Below are positions 19,813 through 28,800 of a stretch of 64,000 nucleotides of DNA, in pieces. This stretch comes from Leucobacter exalbidus (GTDB taxonomy: Bacteria > Actinomycetota > Actinomycetes > Actinomycetales > Microbacteriaceae). The position numbers and the translations under genes are program-made. The DNA lies in NCBI RefSeq assembly GCF_017834145.1, contig NZ_JAFIDA010000001.1, positions 1,984,001-2,048,000 on the forward strand. Reading direction: 5' to 3'. How positions within the stretch are numbered: the first letter of the stretch is position 1; each line of letters opens with the position of its first letter. The notes under the pieces were generated by a model. That model was not told the DNA's origin. It saw nothing but the letters and a program-made list of their open reading frames with translations, and ran no database searches.

Positions 19813-21296
19813 TCGCTCAACACCGCTTCCATAACTCGTTTTCCGACAGCTGTGGGGAGATCGAATGACCCACCCTCAAAACCATAGTTGGCACCGCCGC
19901 CATTTTCGATGACGACTGCGACTGCAACCTGTGGGTCTTCCACCGGCGCGAAGCCGGTGAACCACAGGGTGAACGGCACATCAGTACCGTCTTCGGCAAC
20001 GCCATTCTCAGCGGTACCGGTCTTTCCTGCTACGCGCACACCGTCAATGGCGGCTTTCTGCGCGAGGCCCTCGGGGGTCGAAACGCCCTTCTCCATCATC
20101 CCAGTGACGGCCTCAGCCGTTTTTTCTGAGATCGGCTTCGAGAACTGCTCGGGCGTGTACTCTTTCTCGACGCGCAGATCGGGGGTGATGATCTTGTCGA
20201 TGAGCTGCGGCTTCATGACGGTGCCGCCGTTCGCGATACCCGCAGAGACCATAGCGATCTGCATGGGCGTTGAACGCACATCGAGCTGACCGATCGACGA
20301 CAGCGCGACCTGAGACTGATCATTTGGTTCGGGTGACGCACTCGGGGTGACCTTCAACGGGATCGTGATTTCTTGCTCGAACCCGAACGCGTGCGCCATG
20401 TTGGGCACCGCGTTCTTGTCCATGCTCATCGCCAGCTCGGCGATGGGAATGTTGCACGACATCACGATGGCCTGCTCGAGCGTCGCCTTTGATCCGGTGC
20501 CGCAGGTCGTGCGCGAAGCATTCTGCATCTCGTGCGTCGACTGCGGCAGCTTCAGCTTGTCGGGGTTCTCGAACGACGACGAGGGCTTCGCGTCGCCGGC
20601 CTCAATCGCGGCGGCCGCGACGATGAGCTTGTACACCGACCCTGGGTGGTACAGGTCGCCGGCGATCGCGCGGTTCTTGAGCGGCTGCGAGGGTTCGTCA
20701 GCGAGCTGACCGTAGTTCGCAATGATCTCGGCATCGTCGTTGCCCGACAGCAGATTCGGATCAAAACTGGGGGTCGAGGTCATGGCGAGCACGCGGCCGG
20801 TCTTGGGATCGAGCGCGACGACTGCGCCATCGACACCCAGCTCGCTCATGGCCTCGCTTGCGGCGCGCTGCACCTTCGCCTGGATGGTGGTCTGCACCGA
20901 GCTGCCCTGCGGCGATACCCCGTTGAGGGTGTTCTGAATGCGGGTGAAGAACTGCGCGTTGCCGATGCCCGAGAGGTCTTGGTTCATGGCCAACTCGAGG
21001 CCGCTCATGCCCTGGCTGTGCGAGAAGTAGCCCGTGATCGGGGCGTACAGCGAACCGGCCGAGTACTGGCGCACATACTTGTAAGAGTCGCCGGTGGGCG
21101 TCGAGTACGCGACGGGGTCGCCGTCGACGAGAATCGAGCCGCGCTCAACCTCGTAGCCGTTCTTGATGGTGCGCCCGTTGAGTTCGTTCGCACGCAGATC
21201 ATCAGCCTGCACCACTTGCACCATGGTGACCGCGAAAAAGAGCACGATAAACAGCGCGAAGATCGTTCGCGTGAGTGCTTTCAGCTGCTTGTTCAT
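19809..21296 (-). CDS. pbpA: Penicillin-binding protein 2-type transpeptidase PbpA
   Basis: A 495-aa class B penicillin-binding protein that crosslinks peptidoglycan. It has an N-terminal membrane helix ([19 protein letters not shown]), a pedestal region, and the transpeptidase domain with Ser220 in PGSVYK, Ser280-Cys-Asn282 and KTGT near residue 425. It is shorter than FtsI and fits the PbpA that works with RodA in actinobacteria. It overlaps both neighbours (rodA upstream, pknA downstream) by four bases, so the SEDS glycosyltransferase and the transpeptidase are made together. Confidence 0.95.
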   Translation of the reverse strand: MNKQLKALTRTIFALFIVLFFAVTMVQVVQADDLRANELNGRTIKNGYEVERGSILVDGDPVAYSTPTGDSYKYVRQYSAGSLYAPITGYFSHSQGMSGLELAMNQDLSGIGNAQFFTRIQNTLNGVSPQGSSVQTTIQAKVQRAASEAMSELGVDGAVVALDPKTGRVLAMTSTPSFDPNLLSGNDDAEIIANYGQLADEPSQPLKNRAIAGDLYHPGSVYKLIVAAAAIEAGDAKPSSSFENPDKLKLPQSTHEMQNASRTTCGTGSKATLEQAIVMSCNIPIAELAMSMDKNAVPNMAHAFGFEQEITIPLKVTPSASPEPNDQSQVALSSIGQLDVRSTPMQIAMVSAGIANGGTVMKPQLIDKIITPDLRVEKEYTPEQFSKPISEKTAEAVTGMMEKGVSTPEGLAQKAAIDGVRVAGKTGTAENGVAEDGTDVPFTLWFTGFAPVEDPQVAVAVVIENGGGANYGFEGGSFDLPTAVGKRVMEAVLSE

Positions 21297-22693
21297 GCGC
21301 GGATCACCAGCTTCGGTCGGTTACGAATGGAGCCTGACAGCAAGATCAAGATCGCGATTATGATCCAGTTCGAGACCAGGGATGAACCACCCGCGGCAAG
21401 GAACGGGGCGGTGAGGCCGGTGAGGGGAATCACGCGGGTGATGCCACCGACGACGATGAACACCTGAAACGCGAGCGAGAACGAGAGGCCAGCCGCGAGC
21501 AGCTTGCCGAAGTCGTCTTGGCCGGCGAAACCGATGCGCAGCCCACGGCCCACGAGCAGCAGGTACGCAGCGAGAATCACAAACAGGCCGATCAGGCCGA
21601 GCTCTTCGCCGAGGCTGGCGATGATGTAGTCGCTCTGCGAGAACGTGGTCATCTCGGGGTATCCCTGGCCGAGCCCGGTGCCGGTCATGCCGCCGTTGGC
21701 CATGCCAAAGAGCCCCGTCACCATCTGGTGACCGGCTCCGTAGGGGTCTGCGAAGGGATCGAGCCAGTTGTTGAAGCGCACCTTCACGTAGGCGAGGGTT
21801 TGGCTGGCAATGATGCCGCCCGCAAGAAACAGGCCGACGCCCAGCACGACCCAGCCGACGCGGCCGGTGGCGATGTAGAGCATCGACAGGAACAGACCGA
21901 AGTAGAGCAGCGAGGTGCCGAGGTCGCGCTGAAACACGAGCACGACCATCGCGGCGAGCCAGAATACGAGCAGCGGCCCGAGGTCGCGGGCACGCGGGAA
22001 TCGAATGCCCAGAATCTTCTTGCCCACCATGGCGAGCGAGTCGCGGCTCTGCACCAGGTAGCCAGCGAAGAAGATCGCGAGCAAGATCTTGGCGATCTCA
22101 CCGGGCTGGAATGAGAACCCGCCGATGTGAATCCACACGCGTGCGCCGTTGATTTCTTGCCCCACGAAGGGCAGCATCGGCAGCAGCAAGAAGACGAAGG
22201 CGCCCAGCCCCGAGAGGTAGGTGTATCGCAGCAGCACGAGGTGGTTGCGCACCACGGCCAGCACCGCGATTGCGCCCAGCACCGCGACCGATGACCATAC
22301 GAGCTGGCGCACCGAAGTGGAATCCCAGCCGGTGAGCCCGGTGGCGAGGTCAATGCGGTAAATCATGGCCACGCCGATTACGTTCAAGAACGTGGCGATG
22401 GGCATGATCAGCGGGTCGGCATCGGGCGCAATGCGCCTGATCGTGAGGTGCAGAGCCAGCAAGGACACCACAAACAGTGCACCGGTCGGCAGCAGCGTCG
22501 TCGAAACCTCACCGTTCACGGTGAGGTCGATGATGAGCACCGCGGCGACGCCGATCGCAATGGCAAAAATGAGCAGCGACAGCTCAAGCCCGAGCAACAA
22601 CTTGGGCGCGCGCAGCGCCGTGATCCGGTGCAGCACGGTTTCGCTCGTGCGCGTCTTCTCGAAAGAGCGAGGCTGCTGTGCTTCGTTACTCAC
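21293..22693 (-). CDS. rodA: SEDS peptidoglycan glycosyltransferase RodA/FtsW
   Basis: A 466-aa polytopic SEDS protein that polymerizes lipid II. About ten to twelve membrane helices can be traced, with family motifs GARVWIHIGGFSFQPGEIAKI, VFQRDLGTSLLYFGLF and the GHQMVTGLFGMANGG-type loop near residue 320, followed by SDYIIASLGEELGLIG. The partner is the class B PBP encoded next. The start overlaps the pstP end by eight bases. Its place in the pkn operon makes RodA more likely than FtsW. Confidence 0.94.
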   Translation of the reverse strand: MSNEAQQPRSFEKTRTSETVLHRITALRAPKLLLGLELSLLIFAIAIGVAAVLIIDLTVNGEVSTTLLPTGALFVVSLLALHLTIRRIAPDADPLIMPIATFLNVIGVAMIYRIDLATGLTGWDSTSVRQLVWSSVAVLGAIAVLAVVRNHLVLLRYTYLSGLGAFVFLLLPMLPFVGQEINGARVWIHIGGFSFQPGEIAKILLAIFFAGYLVQSRDSLAMVGKKILGIRFPRARDLGPLLVFWLAAMVVLVFQRDLGTSLLYFGLFLSMLYIATGRVGWVVLGVGLFLAGGIIASQTLAYVKVRFNNWLDPFADPYGAGHQMVTGLFGMANGGMTGTGLGQGYPEMTTFSQSDYIIASLGEELGLIGLFVILAAYLLLVGRGLRIGFAGQDDFGKLLAAGLSFSLAFQVFIVVGGITRVIPLTGLTAPFLAAGGSSLVSNWIIIAILILLSGSIRNRPKLVIRA

Positions 22694-23954
22694 TGGTCGG
22701 CCCCAATCTCAATACAATTTCGCGCGCTTCATCGATGGAGCTCGCGCTGAGCGTGCGCTCCACCTGGCGTTTGGCCAGCCCGTCGAGCTGGTCGAGGGGG
22801 ATGCCCGTGTCTTCGGCTTCGGAGTGCAGCGATATCGAGCCGAGATCCTGCTGCACGCCCTGGTAAATGATGACGGTATCTCCGTTGGTGCCGACGAAGT
22901 AGCGCGACTGGGTCCACTGGTAGCCAACGACCAAGGTGCCGCCGATGGCGAGCAGCACGCACAGCCCACCGAGCGCCCACAGGAGGCGGCGGTTGCGGTT
23001 GCGGCGACGCGTTTCAGATATCAGCTCGGCGAGATACTCGTCAACGCGAGGCTCGAAGTGGCTCTCTTCAACGACCGGGGCGCGGCGCACCGCGCGGCGA
23101 CCCATGATGCGGGTGCGCGCGGTCGAGACCGAGCCATCGCGGGGCTCTGGCGAGCTCGCAGCCGAGCCAGCGAAGCGCTGCTCTGACGGGCGCAGCTCGG
23201 TCGTCGTGTTGGGATCAAAATCGGGGGCCGCGACGGTCTCGACGACGACACAGGTGACGTTATCGGGGGCGCCGTGCGCGAGGCTCTTGTCGATGAGGCC
23301 GTCGACCGCGTTCTGCAGCGATGTGCGGCGGCGCAGAATCTTCTCGATATCGACGTCTTCGACGTAGCCGCAGAGGCCATCAGAGCACAGCAACCAGACG
23401 TCACCGGGGCGCGTATCGAGCACCTCGGTGTCGATCTGGGGCGATGAATCAACATCGCCCAGCACGCGCATCAGCACCGACCGGCGCGGGTGCGTTTTGG
23501 CTTCCTCTTCGGTGATCTTGCCGCTGTCAACGAGGCGCTGCACGAAGGTGTGATCCTTCGTGACCTGGCTCAGGTTGTTGTCGCGCAGCAGGTACAGGCG
23601 TGAGTCACCGATGTGAGCGAGGGCGAGCTTGTCGCCAATCGTGAGAAACCCAGAGAACGTGGTGCCCATGCCGGCGAGCTCGGGCCGGTCGCGCACGGTG
23701 GCGCGCAGCTTCGCGTTCGTTTCGAGCAGTGCGTGGCGCAGCCTGGATGCCGCGGCCGCGGGAATGCCCGCTGGCTCGGTGTCGAGCGCGGCCATGGCCT
23801 TGGTGGTGATGGCCGAGGCGACATCGCCGCCGGCGTGGCCGCCCATGCCGTCAGCGACGAGGAAGAGCTGCCCGCCCGCAAAGCCGGAGTCTTGGTTGTT
23901 GGAGCGCACCATGCCCACGTGGGAGCCGATGGCGCTGTCATAACTGACGGTCAC
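22686..23954 (-). CDS. pstP: PP2C-family Ser/Thr phosphatase PstP
   Basis: A 422-aa PPM phosphatase that removes phosphates from PknA/PknB targets. The catalytic domain is residues 1-235, with metal-binding DGMGGHAGGDVAS, GTTFSG, HIGDSRLYLLR, SDGLCGYV and GAPDNVTCVVVE. After a linker there is a membrane helix near 332-355 (LLWALGGLCVLLAIGGTLVV) and a small outer domain. The start is GTG, two bases after the fhaB stop. The cytoplasmic catalytic part opposite the kinases in the same operon gives a closed phosphorylation circuit. Confidence 0.95.
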   Translation of the reverse strand: MTVSYDSAIGSHVGMVRSNNQDSGFAGGQLFLVADGMGGHAGGDVASAITTKAMAALDTEPAGIPAAAASRLRHALLETNAKLRATVRDRPELAGMGTTFSGFLTIGDKLALAHIGDSRLYLLRDNNLSQVTKDHTFVQRLVDSGKITEEEAKTHPRRSVLMRVLGDVDSSPQIDTEVLDTRPGDVWLLCSDGLCGYVEDVDIEKILRRRTSLQNAVDGLIDKSLAHGAPDNVTCVVVETVAAPDFDPNTTTELRPSEQRFAGSAASSPEPRDGSVSTARTRIMGRRAVRRAPVVEESHFEPRVDEYLAELISETRRRNRNRRLLWALGGLCVLLAIGGTLVVGYQWTQSRYFVGTNGDTVIIYQGVQQDLGSISLHSEAEDTGIPLDQLDGLAKRQVERTLSASSIDEAREIVLRLGPTSE

Positions 23955-23956
23955 GC

Positions 23957-24574
23957 CTATGGCCTCAGCTCGAACGTCGTCGTGCCGATGGTGACCGGTG
24001 TGTACGGAGGCACGGGCACGGGGTGCGTGACGCGCGCGCCATCGAGCCGGGTGCCGTTCGTCGAGTCAAGGTCGGTGAGGATCCACTGGTTGCCGCTGAG
24101 CGACAGGCGTGCGTGGTAGGTCGACGTGTATTCGTCAACGATGACGAGGGTCGATTCGCTCGAGCGGCCAATGGTGAAAATGCCGTCATCGAGGGGGATC
24201 GAGGTGCCGGCTGCCACGCCCGTCGTGATGACGAGGTTCTTTGCAGCTCCGGATCCGCCCGCAGTGGGCAGCGCACCGCCGCTGGGCGTGATGACCGGGG
24301 CGGCTGAGCCCAAGGCACCGGTGAGTGCGACGCCGGTGAGGGCATCGGGTGATCCCTGCGGTGCTTGCGCGACCGGGGCGGCCACGACGGGGGCCTGGCC
24401 CACAGGAACGAGGGACTGCACGTGCGGCCCAGCTGAGTCGCCCTTGAGCTTGCGCACGGGGGCGCCGAAGAGATCGCTGCGCAGCGCGTACACAATGGCG
24501 AAAATGAAGGCCCACAGCACCAGCAAGAAGCCGACGCGCAGAATCATCAGGGTAAGTTCGCTCATATCGCTCAT
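23957..24574 (-). CDS. fhaB: FHA-domain membrane protein FhaB (FipA-like)
   Basis: A 205-aa protein with an N-terminal membrane helix (LTLMILRVGFLLVLWAFIFA), a Pro/Ala-rich linker and a C-terminal FHA domain (about 125-205) showing the phosphothreonine-binding pattern TIGRSSES, STYHARL and DLDSTNGTRLDG. It would dock PknA/PknB-phosphorylated partners at the membrane. I chose the ATG at 24574, which has GGAG upstream and overlaps the fhaA stop as ATGA; an upstream TTG is unsupported. Confidence 0.93.
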   Translation of the reverse strand: MSDMSELTLMILRVGFLLVLWAFIFAIVYALRSDLFGAPVRKLKGDSAGPHVQSLVPVGQAPVVAAPVAQAPQGSPDALTGVALTGALGSAAPVITPSGGALPTAGGSGAAKNLVITTGVAAGTSIPLDDGIFTIGRSSESTLVIVDEYTSTYHARLSLSGNQWILTDLDSTNGTRLDGARVTHPVPVPPYTPVTIGTTTFELRP

Positions 24575-25419
24575 AGGCCACTCCAAAAGTCTTGGTCGAT
24601 GCCTGGCGTCTTGCCAGCGGCCCCAGTTTCGGGCCTTGCGCTTCGAGGTTCGGGGGCGGGTGCGCTCACAGGGGGAGGCGTAGGTGCCTGCCTGTTGGGG
24701 AGAGCGCTGGTGGGCGGCGGGGTCGCGGGGCGAGCCGCAGCCGCGCTGCCACTTGAGTGGCCCGGCACCAGTTGGAACTGGAGCGCGGTCTGCCCGATCG
24801 TGATGACAATACCGGGGGCGAGCGCCGCTTCGCGGAAACGCTCCCCGTTAATCTTTGAGCCGTTGGTGGAGCCCAGGTCGCGGGCGAGGCCCGCGGTGCC
24901 GTCCCACAGCAGGTTCAGGTGCTGGCGTGATGCCGCGGTGTCGCCGATGCGAATGCCGCAGTCGGTGCCGCGCCCCACCGTGGTGGTACCGCGCTTCAGT
25001 TCGTGCCGCACACCGTCAACGTCGATCGCCGCGATCCAATCGACCGCACCCTCGACGCGGGTGGCATCCACTTCAAAGACTCCGGCGGTGAGCTCGCGGT
25101 CAGCCCGCACCTCAACATCGGCCTCACCGAGCAGCTGGTAGTTTCCACGCTTCGCGTGCTTCATTACTACGCTGCGGAGTTCTTGTTCGAGGGTCGCGCC
25201 GAGGGCCTGCAGTCGAGCCGCATCCTTCTCAGCCACGCGCACCACGAAGTGATTGGGGGCGAGCACGCGGTCGCGATCAACCACGACTGCACCGATATCA
25301 AGCTCGCGCTTAATCGCAGAAGCAATCTCTACGGGCTGCACGCCCGAGCGGAAGGTCCTGGCGAATGCGCCGTTTACGGCGCGCTCAAGCCCACGCTCCA
25401 CGCTATCTAGAATGCCCAC
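24571..25419 (-). CDS. fhaA: DUF3662 and FHA domain protein FhaA
   Basis: A 282-aa cytoplasmic protein. Residues 1-120 are the DUF3662 domain (GILDSVERGLERAVNGAF, PVEIASAIKREL). An FHA domain follows at about 140-215 (TVGRGTDCGIRIGD, SRQHLNLL, DLGSTNGSKING), and a Pro/Ala-rich end. In mycobacteria FhaA binds phosphorylated MviN and tempers peptidoglycan synthesis. The start is GTG with a strong GAGGAGG nearby. It is the first gene of the operon; tRNA-Leu lies upstream on the other strand. Confidence 0.93.
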   Translation of the reverse strand: MGILDSVERGLERAVNGAFARTFRSGVQPVEIASAIKRELDIGAVVVDRDRVLAPNHFVVRVAEKDAARLQALGATLEQELRSVVMKHAKRGNYQLLGEADVEVRADRELTAGVFEVDATRVEGAVDWIAAIDVDGVRHELKRGTTTVGRGTDCGIRIGDTAASRQHLNLLWDGTAGLARDLGSTNGSKINGERFREAALAPGIVITIGQTALQFQLVPGHSSGSAAAARPATPPPTSALPNRQAPTPPPVSAPAPEPRSARPETGAAGKTPGIDQDFWSGL

Positions 25420-25548
25420 GTGCCCTCCTCGCTCCGAATATAACTATCCCGCATGTCACTTGGCAGTTTAGCCCGCTTTGGTGTGAAGCGTCATGATCTG
25501 CTAAGCTATGGGAGTTGCTTGAAGCGGAAACGCTTCAGATCGACACTC

Positions 25549-25631
25549 GCGCGAGTGGCGGAATGGCAGACGCGCTGGCTTCAGGTGCCAGTGTCCGAAA
25601 GGGCGTGGGGGTTCAAGTCCCCCTTCGCGCA
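25549..25631 (+). tRNA. tRNA-Leu (anticodon CAG)
   Basis: An 83-nt class II tRNA. The acceptor GCGCGAG pairs with TTCGCGC, the anticodon stem-loop is CTGGC-TTCAGGT-GCCAG with CAG, there is a long variable arm (TGTCCGAAAGGGCG) and a T arm GGGGG-TTCAAGT-CCCCC. CCA is not encoded. Confidence 0.97.
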
Positions 25632-25644
25632 CAAGATATACACG

Positions 25645-25678
25645 AAAGGCCCAGATCAGGTTTCTGATCTGGGCCTTT
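25645..25678 (+). terminator. Terminator after tRNA-Leu
   Basis: AAAGGCCCAGATCAG (25645-25659) pairs perfectly with CTGATCTGGGCCTTT (25664-25678) and is followed by TG. The rest of the gap to 25838 shows no gene or clear signal. Confidence 0.88.
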
Positions 25679-25838
25679 TGCGTTCCCCACGGCGGTTTCG
25701 CGCCACGCCCGGCCTGCGCGCTTTCGAGGTGCACATGGACCAATTTGGGGTCATTTTGCGCGCTTTTCGGCGCCCGAAGCTGCGGGGACCGGGGGCGCCG
25801 TGGCCCGGATCGGGGGCAAAATGCGCCCCTTGAGTGGC

Positions 25839-26546
25839 TCAACACGCCCGAAATGACGGGTTCGTGTGGGGCGAATCACAAGAATTGTCGGGGTCGTCTC
25901 GGAGTGCGGGGGCAGCGTCGTTTGCGGCGGGCGGGGGATTCTGCGCCTTCCGTCGTTGCCGTCGAGCTGCCGAGATGCGATCGATGAGCACGCCAGTGAT
26001 AAGCGCGAACAGCACGCCAAAGACAGCGCTGAGCAATGGTTGATCAGTGAGCCAGTGGCCGGCGACAAACCCAATCAGCGCGCTGTAGGCCGCCCAGGTC
26101 ACCGCGGCGACACCACTGAGAGGCAGAAATCGCCGCCACGGGTAGCGCAGTGCCCCCGCCGACATGTTGACGGCCACGCGGCCGATCGGAATGTAGCGGG
26201 CACCGAGGATCAATGGGGTGCCGCGGGTGCTCAGGGTGTTGCCTGCGCGGGTGAACGCCGCCGCTACTCGTGGGTGACGCATCCAACGAAACCGTGTGGC
26301 GCCGACCTTGCGGCCGATGCCGTAGGCGATGTTGTCTCCCAGCAGCGCGCCCACCGCGGCGACCAGGCACAGCAGCGCGATCGTCGAGAACGTGCCCGTC
26401 GCTGCCGCCACGGCGACCGTGGCAACGAGCACCGTTTCAGACGGCACGGGTGGGAAGAACCCGTCAATCATGGCCACCGCGAACATAACGAGCAATAACC
26501 ACGGTGAGGCTGCCGCTTGGAGAATGAATTCGTTGATGACGTCCAT
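25839..26546 (-). CDS. DedA family membrane protein
   Basis: A 235-aa DedA-family protein, related to flippases that recycle undecaprenyl phosphate or phospholipids. It has hydrophobic helices throughout and the family motifs FFPPVPSETVLV near residue 30, GDNIAYGIGRKVG near 70, and a central GARYIPIGRVAVNMSAG with the conserved Arg and Gly. A Pro/Asp-rich cytoplasmic end follows from about 195. TAGGTT lies six bases before its ATG, suggesting a leaderless mRNA. It stands alone. Confidence 0.9.
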   Translation of the reverse strand: MDVINEFILQAAASPWLLLVMFAVAMIDGFFPPVPSETVLVATVAVAAATGTFSTIALLCLVAAVGALLGDNIAYGIGRKVGATRFRWMRHPRVAAAFTRAGNTLSTRGTPLILGARYIPIGRVAVNMSAGALRYPWRRFLPLSGVAAVTWAAYSALIGFVAGHWLTDQPLLSAVFGVLFALITGVLIDRISAARRQRRKAQNPPPAANDAAPALRDDPDNSCDSPHTNPSFRAC

Positions 26547-26638
26547 ATATAGAACCTAAGAACAAGTTCTTCGGTCGCGCATCATGCGGTGGTACCGACC
26601 TACCCTTACCGGGGTACCACTTATTGAGGGTGCAGCAG

Positions 26639-27115
26639 TTATGCAGGGGTCGCGTCGCTGTTCGCCCGGTAGAGATCGGTCATGGCCTCTGCCACGAGGT
26701 GTGCGCGCTCGGCGCCGAGCACATCGATGAAGCCTGCTCGATTGTGGGCCGCCACGGTGCTCGCAAGCTCGGTTGAGAGCGTCAGCCCCTCGGGGGTGAG
26801 CTCGAGAAACACTGCGCGGCGGTCATCGGTGCAGACGATGCGCTGGGTGAGGCCGCGAGTGGTGAGCTTGTCGGCGATTTTAGTGAAGCCGCCCGTTGAG
26901 AAGCCTGCCGACTTGGCGAGAAAGTTGTGTCGCGATCGATTCTCTGGGCAACGGAAGAGGCTTAGCAGGGTCTCGACCTCAGCTTCATTGAGGTTGAATT
27001 GCGCCTTCAGTTTGGCGTGCAGGCCACGATTGGTGACCTGAAACCCGTGGATCACCCGCCCCCACAGCTCAACCGCCGTCGCGTCATCGATGGGAGGTGA
27101 TTGCTGGCTGTTCAT
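26639..27115 (-). CDS. MarR family transcriptional regulator 1
   Basis: A 158-aa MarR-type regulator. The winged helix is in residues 45-110 (EAEVETLLSLFRCPENRSRH, KSAGFSTGGFTKIADKLTTRG, DDRRAVFLELTPEG). I chose the ATG at 27115 because AGGAG lies just upstream and the product then has normal MarR length; the open frame upstream is not coding. It is divergent from an FMN reductase and probably controls it through the shared 170-base region, which carries two matching 12-mers. The ligand is unknown; quinones, electrophiles or phenolic compounds would be usual. Confidence 0.88.
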   Translation of the reverse strand: MNSQQSPPIDDATAVELWGRVIHGFQVTNRGLHAKLKAQFNLNEAEVETLLSLFRCPENRSRHNFLAKSAGFSTGGFTKIADKLTTRGLTQRIVCTDDRRAVFLELTPEGLTLSTELASTVAAHNRAGFIDVLGAERAHLVAEAMTDLYRANSDATPA

Positions 27116-27180
27116 GGGGTGCTCCTCGAGGGGCCACTGGGGGCTGTGGGTGTGTTCGTTAATAGTACTCTCGCAAATAG

Positions 27181-27233
27181 CTTGCGCGAAAGCTACTTCT
27201 GTGTAATCCTTTATGCATGCGCTTGCATGAAAG
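27181..27233. promoter_or_regulatory. Twin operator candidate for the MarR/FMN-reductase pair
   Basis: CTTGCGCGAAAG (27181-27192) and CTTGCATGAAAG (27222-27233) share 10 of 12 bases and lie 41 bases apart, about four helical turns. The first is part of the palindrome TAGCTTGCGCGAAAGCTA (one mismatched pair). They sit in the divergent region and overlap likely promoter elements, as expected for MarR dimers binding both sites. This is inference from symmetry. Confidence 0.6.
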
Positions 27234-27283
27234 AAGCGCGGTTCATTATCGCGGCCTGACGGCCGAGCACCCACAGGAGTATC

Positions 27284-27859
27284 GTGACTAAGATCGCCAT
27301 CATCACCGGTTCCACCCGCCCCGGCCGCATCAACTACGGTCTGGCTGAGTGGGTATTTGACCGCGCAGTCGAGCGTGGCGATGCCGAGTACGAGCTCGTT
27401 GATATCGCGGATTACAACCTGCCGATGCTCGACGAGGGCATGCCCGCTGCGTACGCACAGTATGCACAGGAGCACACCAAGACCTGGGCCGCCAAGATCG
27501 CCGAGTTCGACGGCTTCATCTTCATCACCGGTGAGTACAACCACTCGGTGCCGCCGGCCCTCGCAAACGCGATCAGCTACTTGAACGGTGAATGGGCCAA
27601 CAAGGCTGCAGGCATCGTGAGCTACGGCTCAGCAATGGGCGTGCGTGCTGCCGAGCACCTGCGGGGCATCCTCTCAGAGCTGCAGATCGCTCACGTGCAG
27701 AAGCAAGGCATGTTCTCGCTCTTCACCGACTTCGAGAACTTCTCGACGTTCAAGCCCACCGAACTGCAGGCAGCCTCGGTCGAGCCGATGTTCGATCAGC
27801 TCACCGCGTGGACGCAGGCAATGCAGCAGGTGCGCAGCGGCGCACAGGCTGCCGCCTAA
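27284..27859 (+). CDS. NAD(P)H-dependent FMN reductase
   Basis: A 191-aa flavodoxin-like reductase. The FMN phosphate loop is GSTRPGRINYG near residue 9, and the second family motif GEYNHSVPPALANAISYL is near residue 83, followed by GIVSYGSAMGVRAAEHLR. It passes hydride from NAD(P)H to FMN, quinones or azo/nitro compounds. The start is GTG with AGGAG upstream. Divergence from MarR suggests induction by an oxidant or xenobiotic. It ends at two strong hairpins. Confidence 0.92.
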   Translation: MTKIAIITGSTRPGRINYGLAEWVFDRAVERGDAEYELVDIADYNLPMLDEGMPAAYAQYAQEHTKTWAAKIAEFDGFIFITGEYNHSVPPALANAISYLNGEWANKAAGIVSYGSAMGVRAAEHLRGILSELQIAHVQKQGMFSLFTDFENFSTFKPTELQAASVEPMFDQLTAWTQAMQQVRSGAQAAA

Positions 27860-27875
27860 GCAGCTCAGCTGCTGA

Positions 27876-27945
27876 CCGGGTGCTCTGCATGAGCACCCGG
27901 TAACCATTCCCCTTCCTCAGACGTACGCGTCAGAGGAAGGGGAAT
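27876..27945 (+). terminator. Tandem terminators after FMN reductase
   Basis: The first stem is CCGGGTGCTC (27876-27885) with GAGCACCCGG (27891-27900). The second is ATTCCCCTTCCTC (27906-27918) with GAGGAAGGGGAAT (27933-27945), followed by TTGTTATTTT. The second is the most canonical intrinsic terminator in the window. Confidence 0.9.
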
Positions 27946-28081
27946 TTGTTATTTTACGGACTTACACATGGTGCATTTTAGGGAGGGAATGTAATGTCGG
28001 AGCTCCACGCGAACAACACCTGTTCAAGGCATCATGCGGCTTACGCCAACGCTGCCTGGTCTAGTGCGGAGGACCGAAAAG

Positions 28082-28777
28082 TTGAAAACACTCACTGCGT
28101 CAGCGCTGGCCGTAGGAACGGTCTTGGTTCTAGCGGGGTGTGCAACGTCTGCCCCACAGGGCGAGAGCAACGCCGCCTTCGTGACGCCGGTCTACGCAGA
28201 CGCGCACACGATCGATTCGGCGATCGCCTTTCTCGAAACTGACTATGAACCGCTGCAGTCAAACCGAGAGGTCGCCGAGATTTCTGATGTCATCGTGCAG
28301 GGCAAAATCGTGACGGTGCGCGAGGGCCCCCAGTACGGGCGTTTGGGTGATGACCTGACTGATCTTTCCTCCGTCGTGATCGAAGTGCAATCAGAGAACA
28401 TCGTGCAGGGCACACTTGCGGGCGACACCCTCTATGTGTCGATGCTCTCCCCGGCCGGTAACTCAATTGCTGACTGGAACCGCGGGCTGCCGGCAGGCGT
28501 CGACGTTGTCGTCTATGCCGAGCAATCATCTGAGGGTGTTGCCGGCGAAACCGGAGAGATCGACACCAATAATTGGGGCGCGGGCCGCCCTGATGGGGCC
28601 GCATTGTATTTGCCTCAGCCGCAAGGATTCGTCGTGCAGACAGGGGAAAACCGGCTGGTTTGGCCGCTCACCGGGGTGACCCGCGAGGCAACATTTGCTG
28701 ATGCGCTCCCGGGCGACACCGCGGTCGGCGTGCCGCTGCCGGGTGAGGGCACACCCGCGCTCGACACCGTGGCATAA
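28082..28777 (+). CDS. Secreted lipoprotein of unknown function
   Basis: A 231-aa predicted lipoprotein. Its signal peptide ends in the lipobox LVLAGC with lipidated Cys20. I chose the TTG at 28082 because GGAGGA lies eight bases before it and the signal peptide is then of ideal length; an ATG 48 bases upstream would add residues before the signal. The mature part is acidic and beta-rich, with VIVQGKIVTVREGPQYGRLG and a region SSVVIEVQSENIVQGTLAGD that recalls small OB- or beta-barrel-like domains. I do not recognise a family. It converges on the next gene. Confidence 0.8.
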   Translation: MKTLTASALAVGTVLVLAGCATSAPQGESNAAFVTPVYADAHTIDSAIAFLETDYEPLQSNREVAEISDVIVQGKIVTVREGPQYGRLGDDLTDLSSVVIEVQSENIVQGTLAGDTLYVSMLSPAGNSIADWNRGLPAGVDVVVYAEQSSEGVAGETGEIDTNNWGAGRPDGAALYLPQPQGFVVQTGENRLVWPLTGVTREATFADALPGDTAVGVPLPGEGTPALDTVA

Positions 28778-28800
28778 CGCCCAGAAACTCGCGGCGCCGG

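Noticed and set aside
22448..24580. Long plus-strand open frames opposite rodA, pstP and fhaB
   Set aside because: They are shadows on the non-coding strand of GC-rich genes, without domain content or ribosome-binding sites.
27116..27544. Upstream extension of MarR regulator 1
   Set aside because: It would overlap the divergent reductase gene and the start at 27115 has a good ribosome-binding site.
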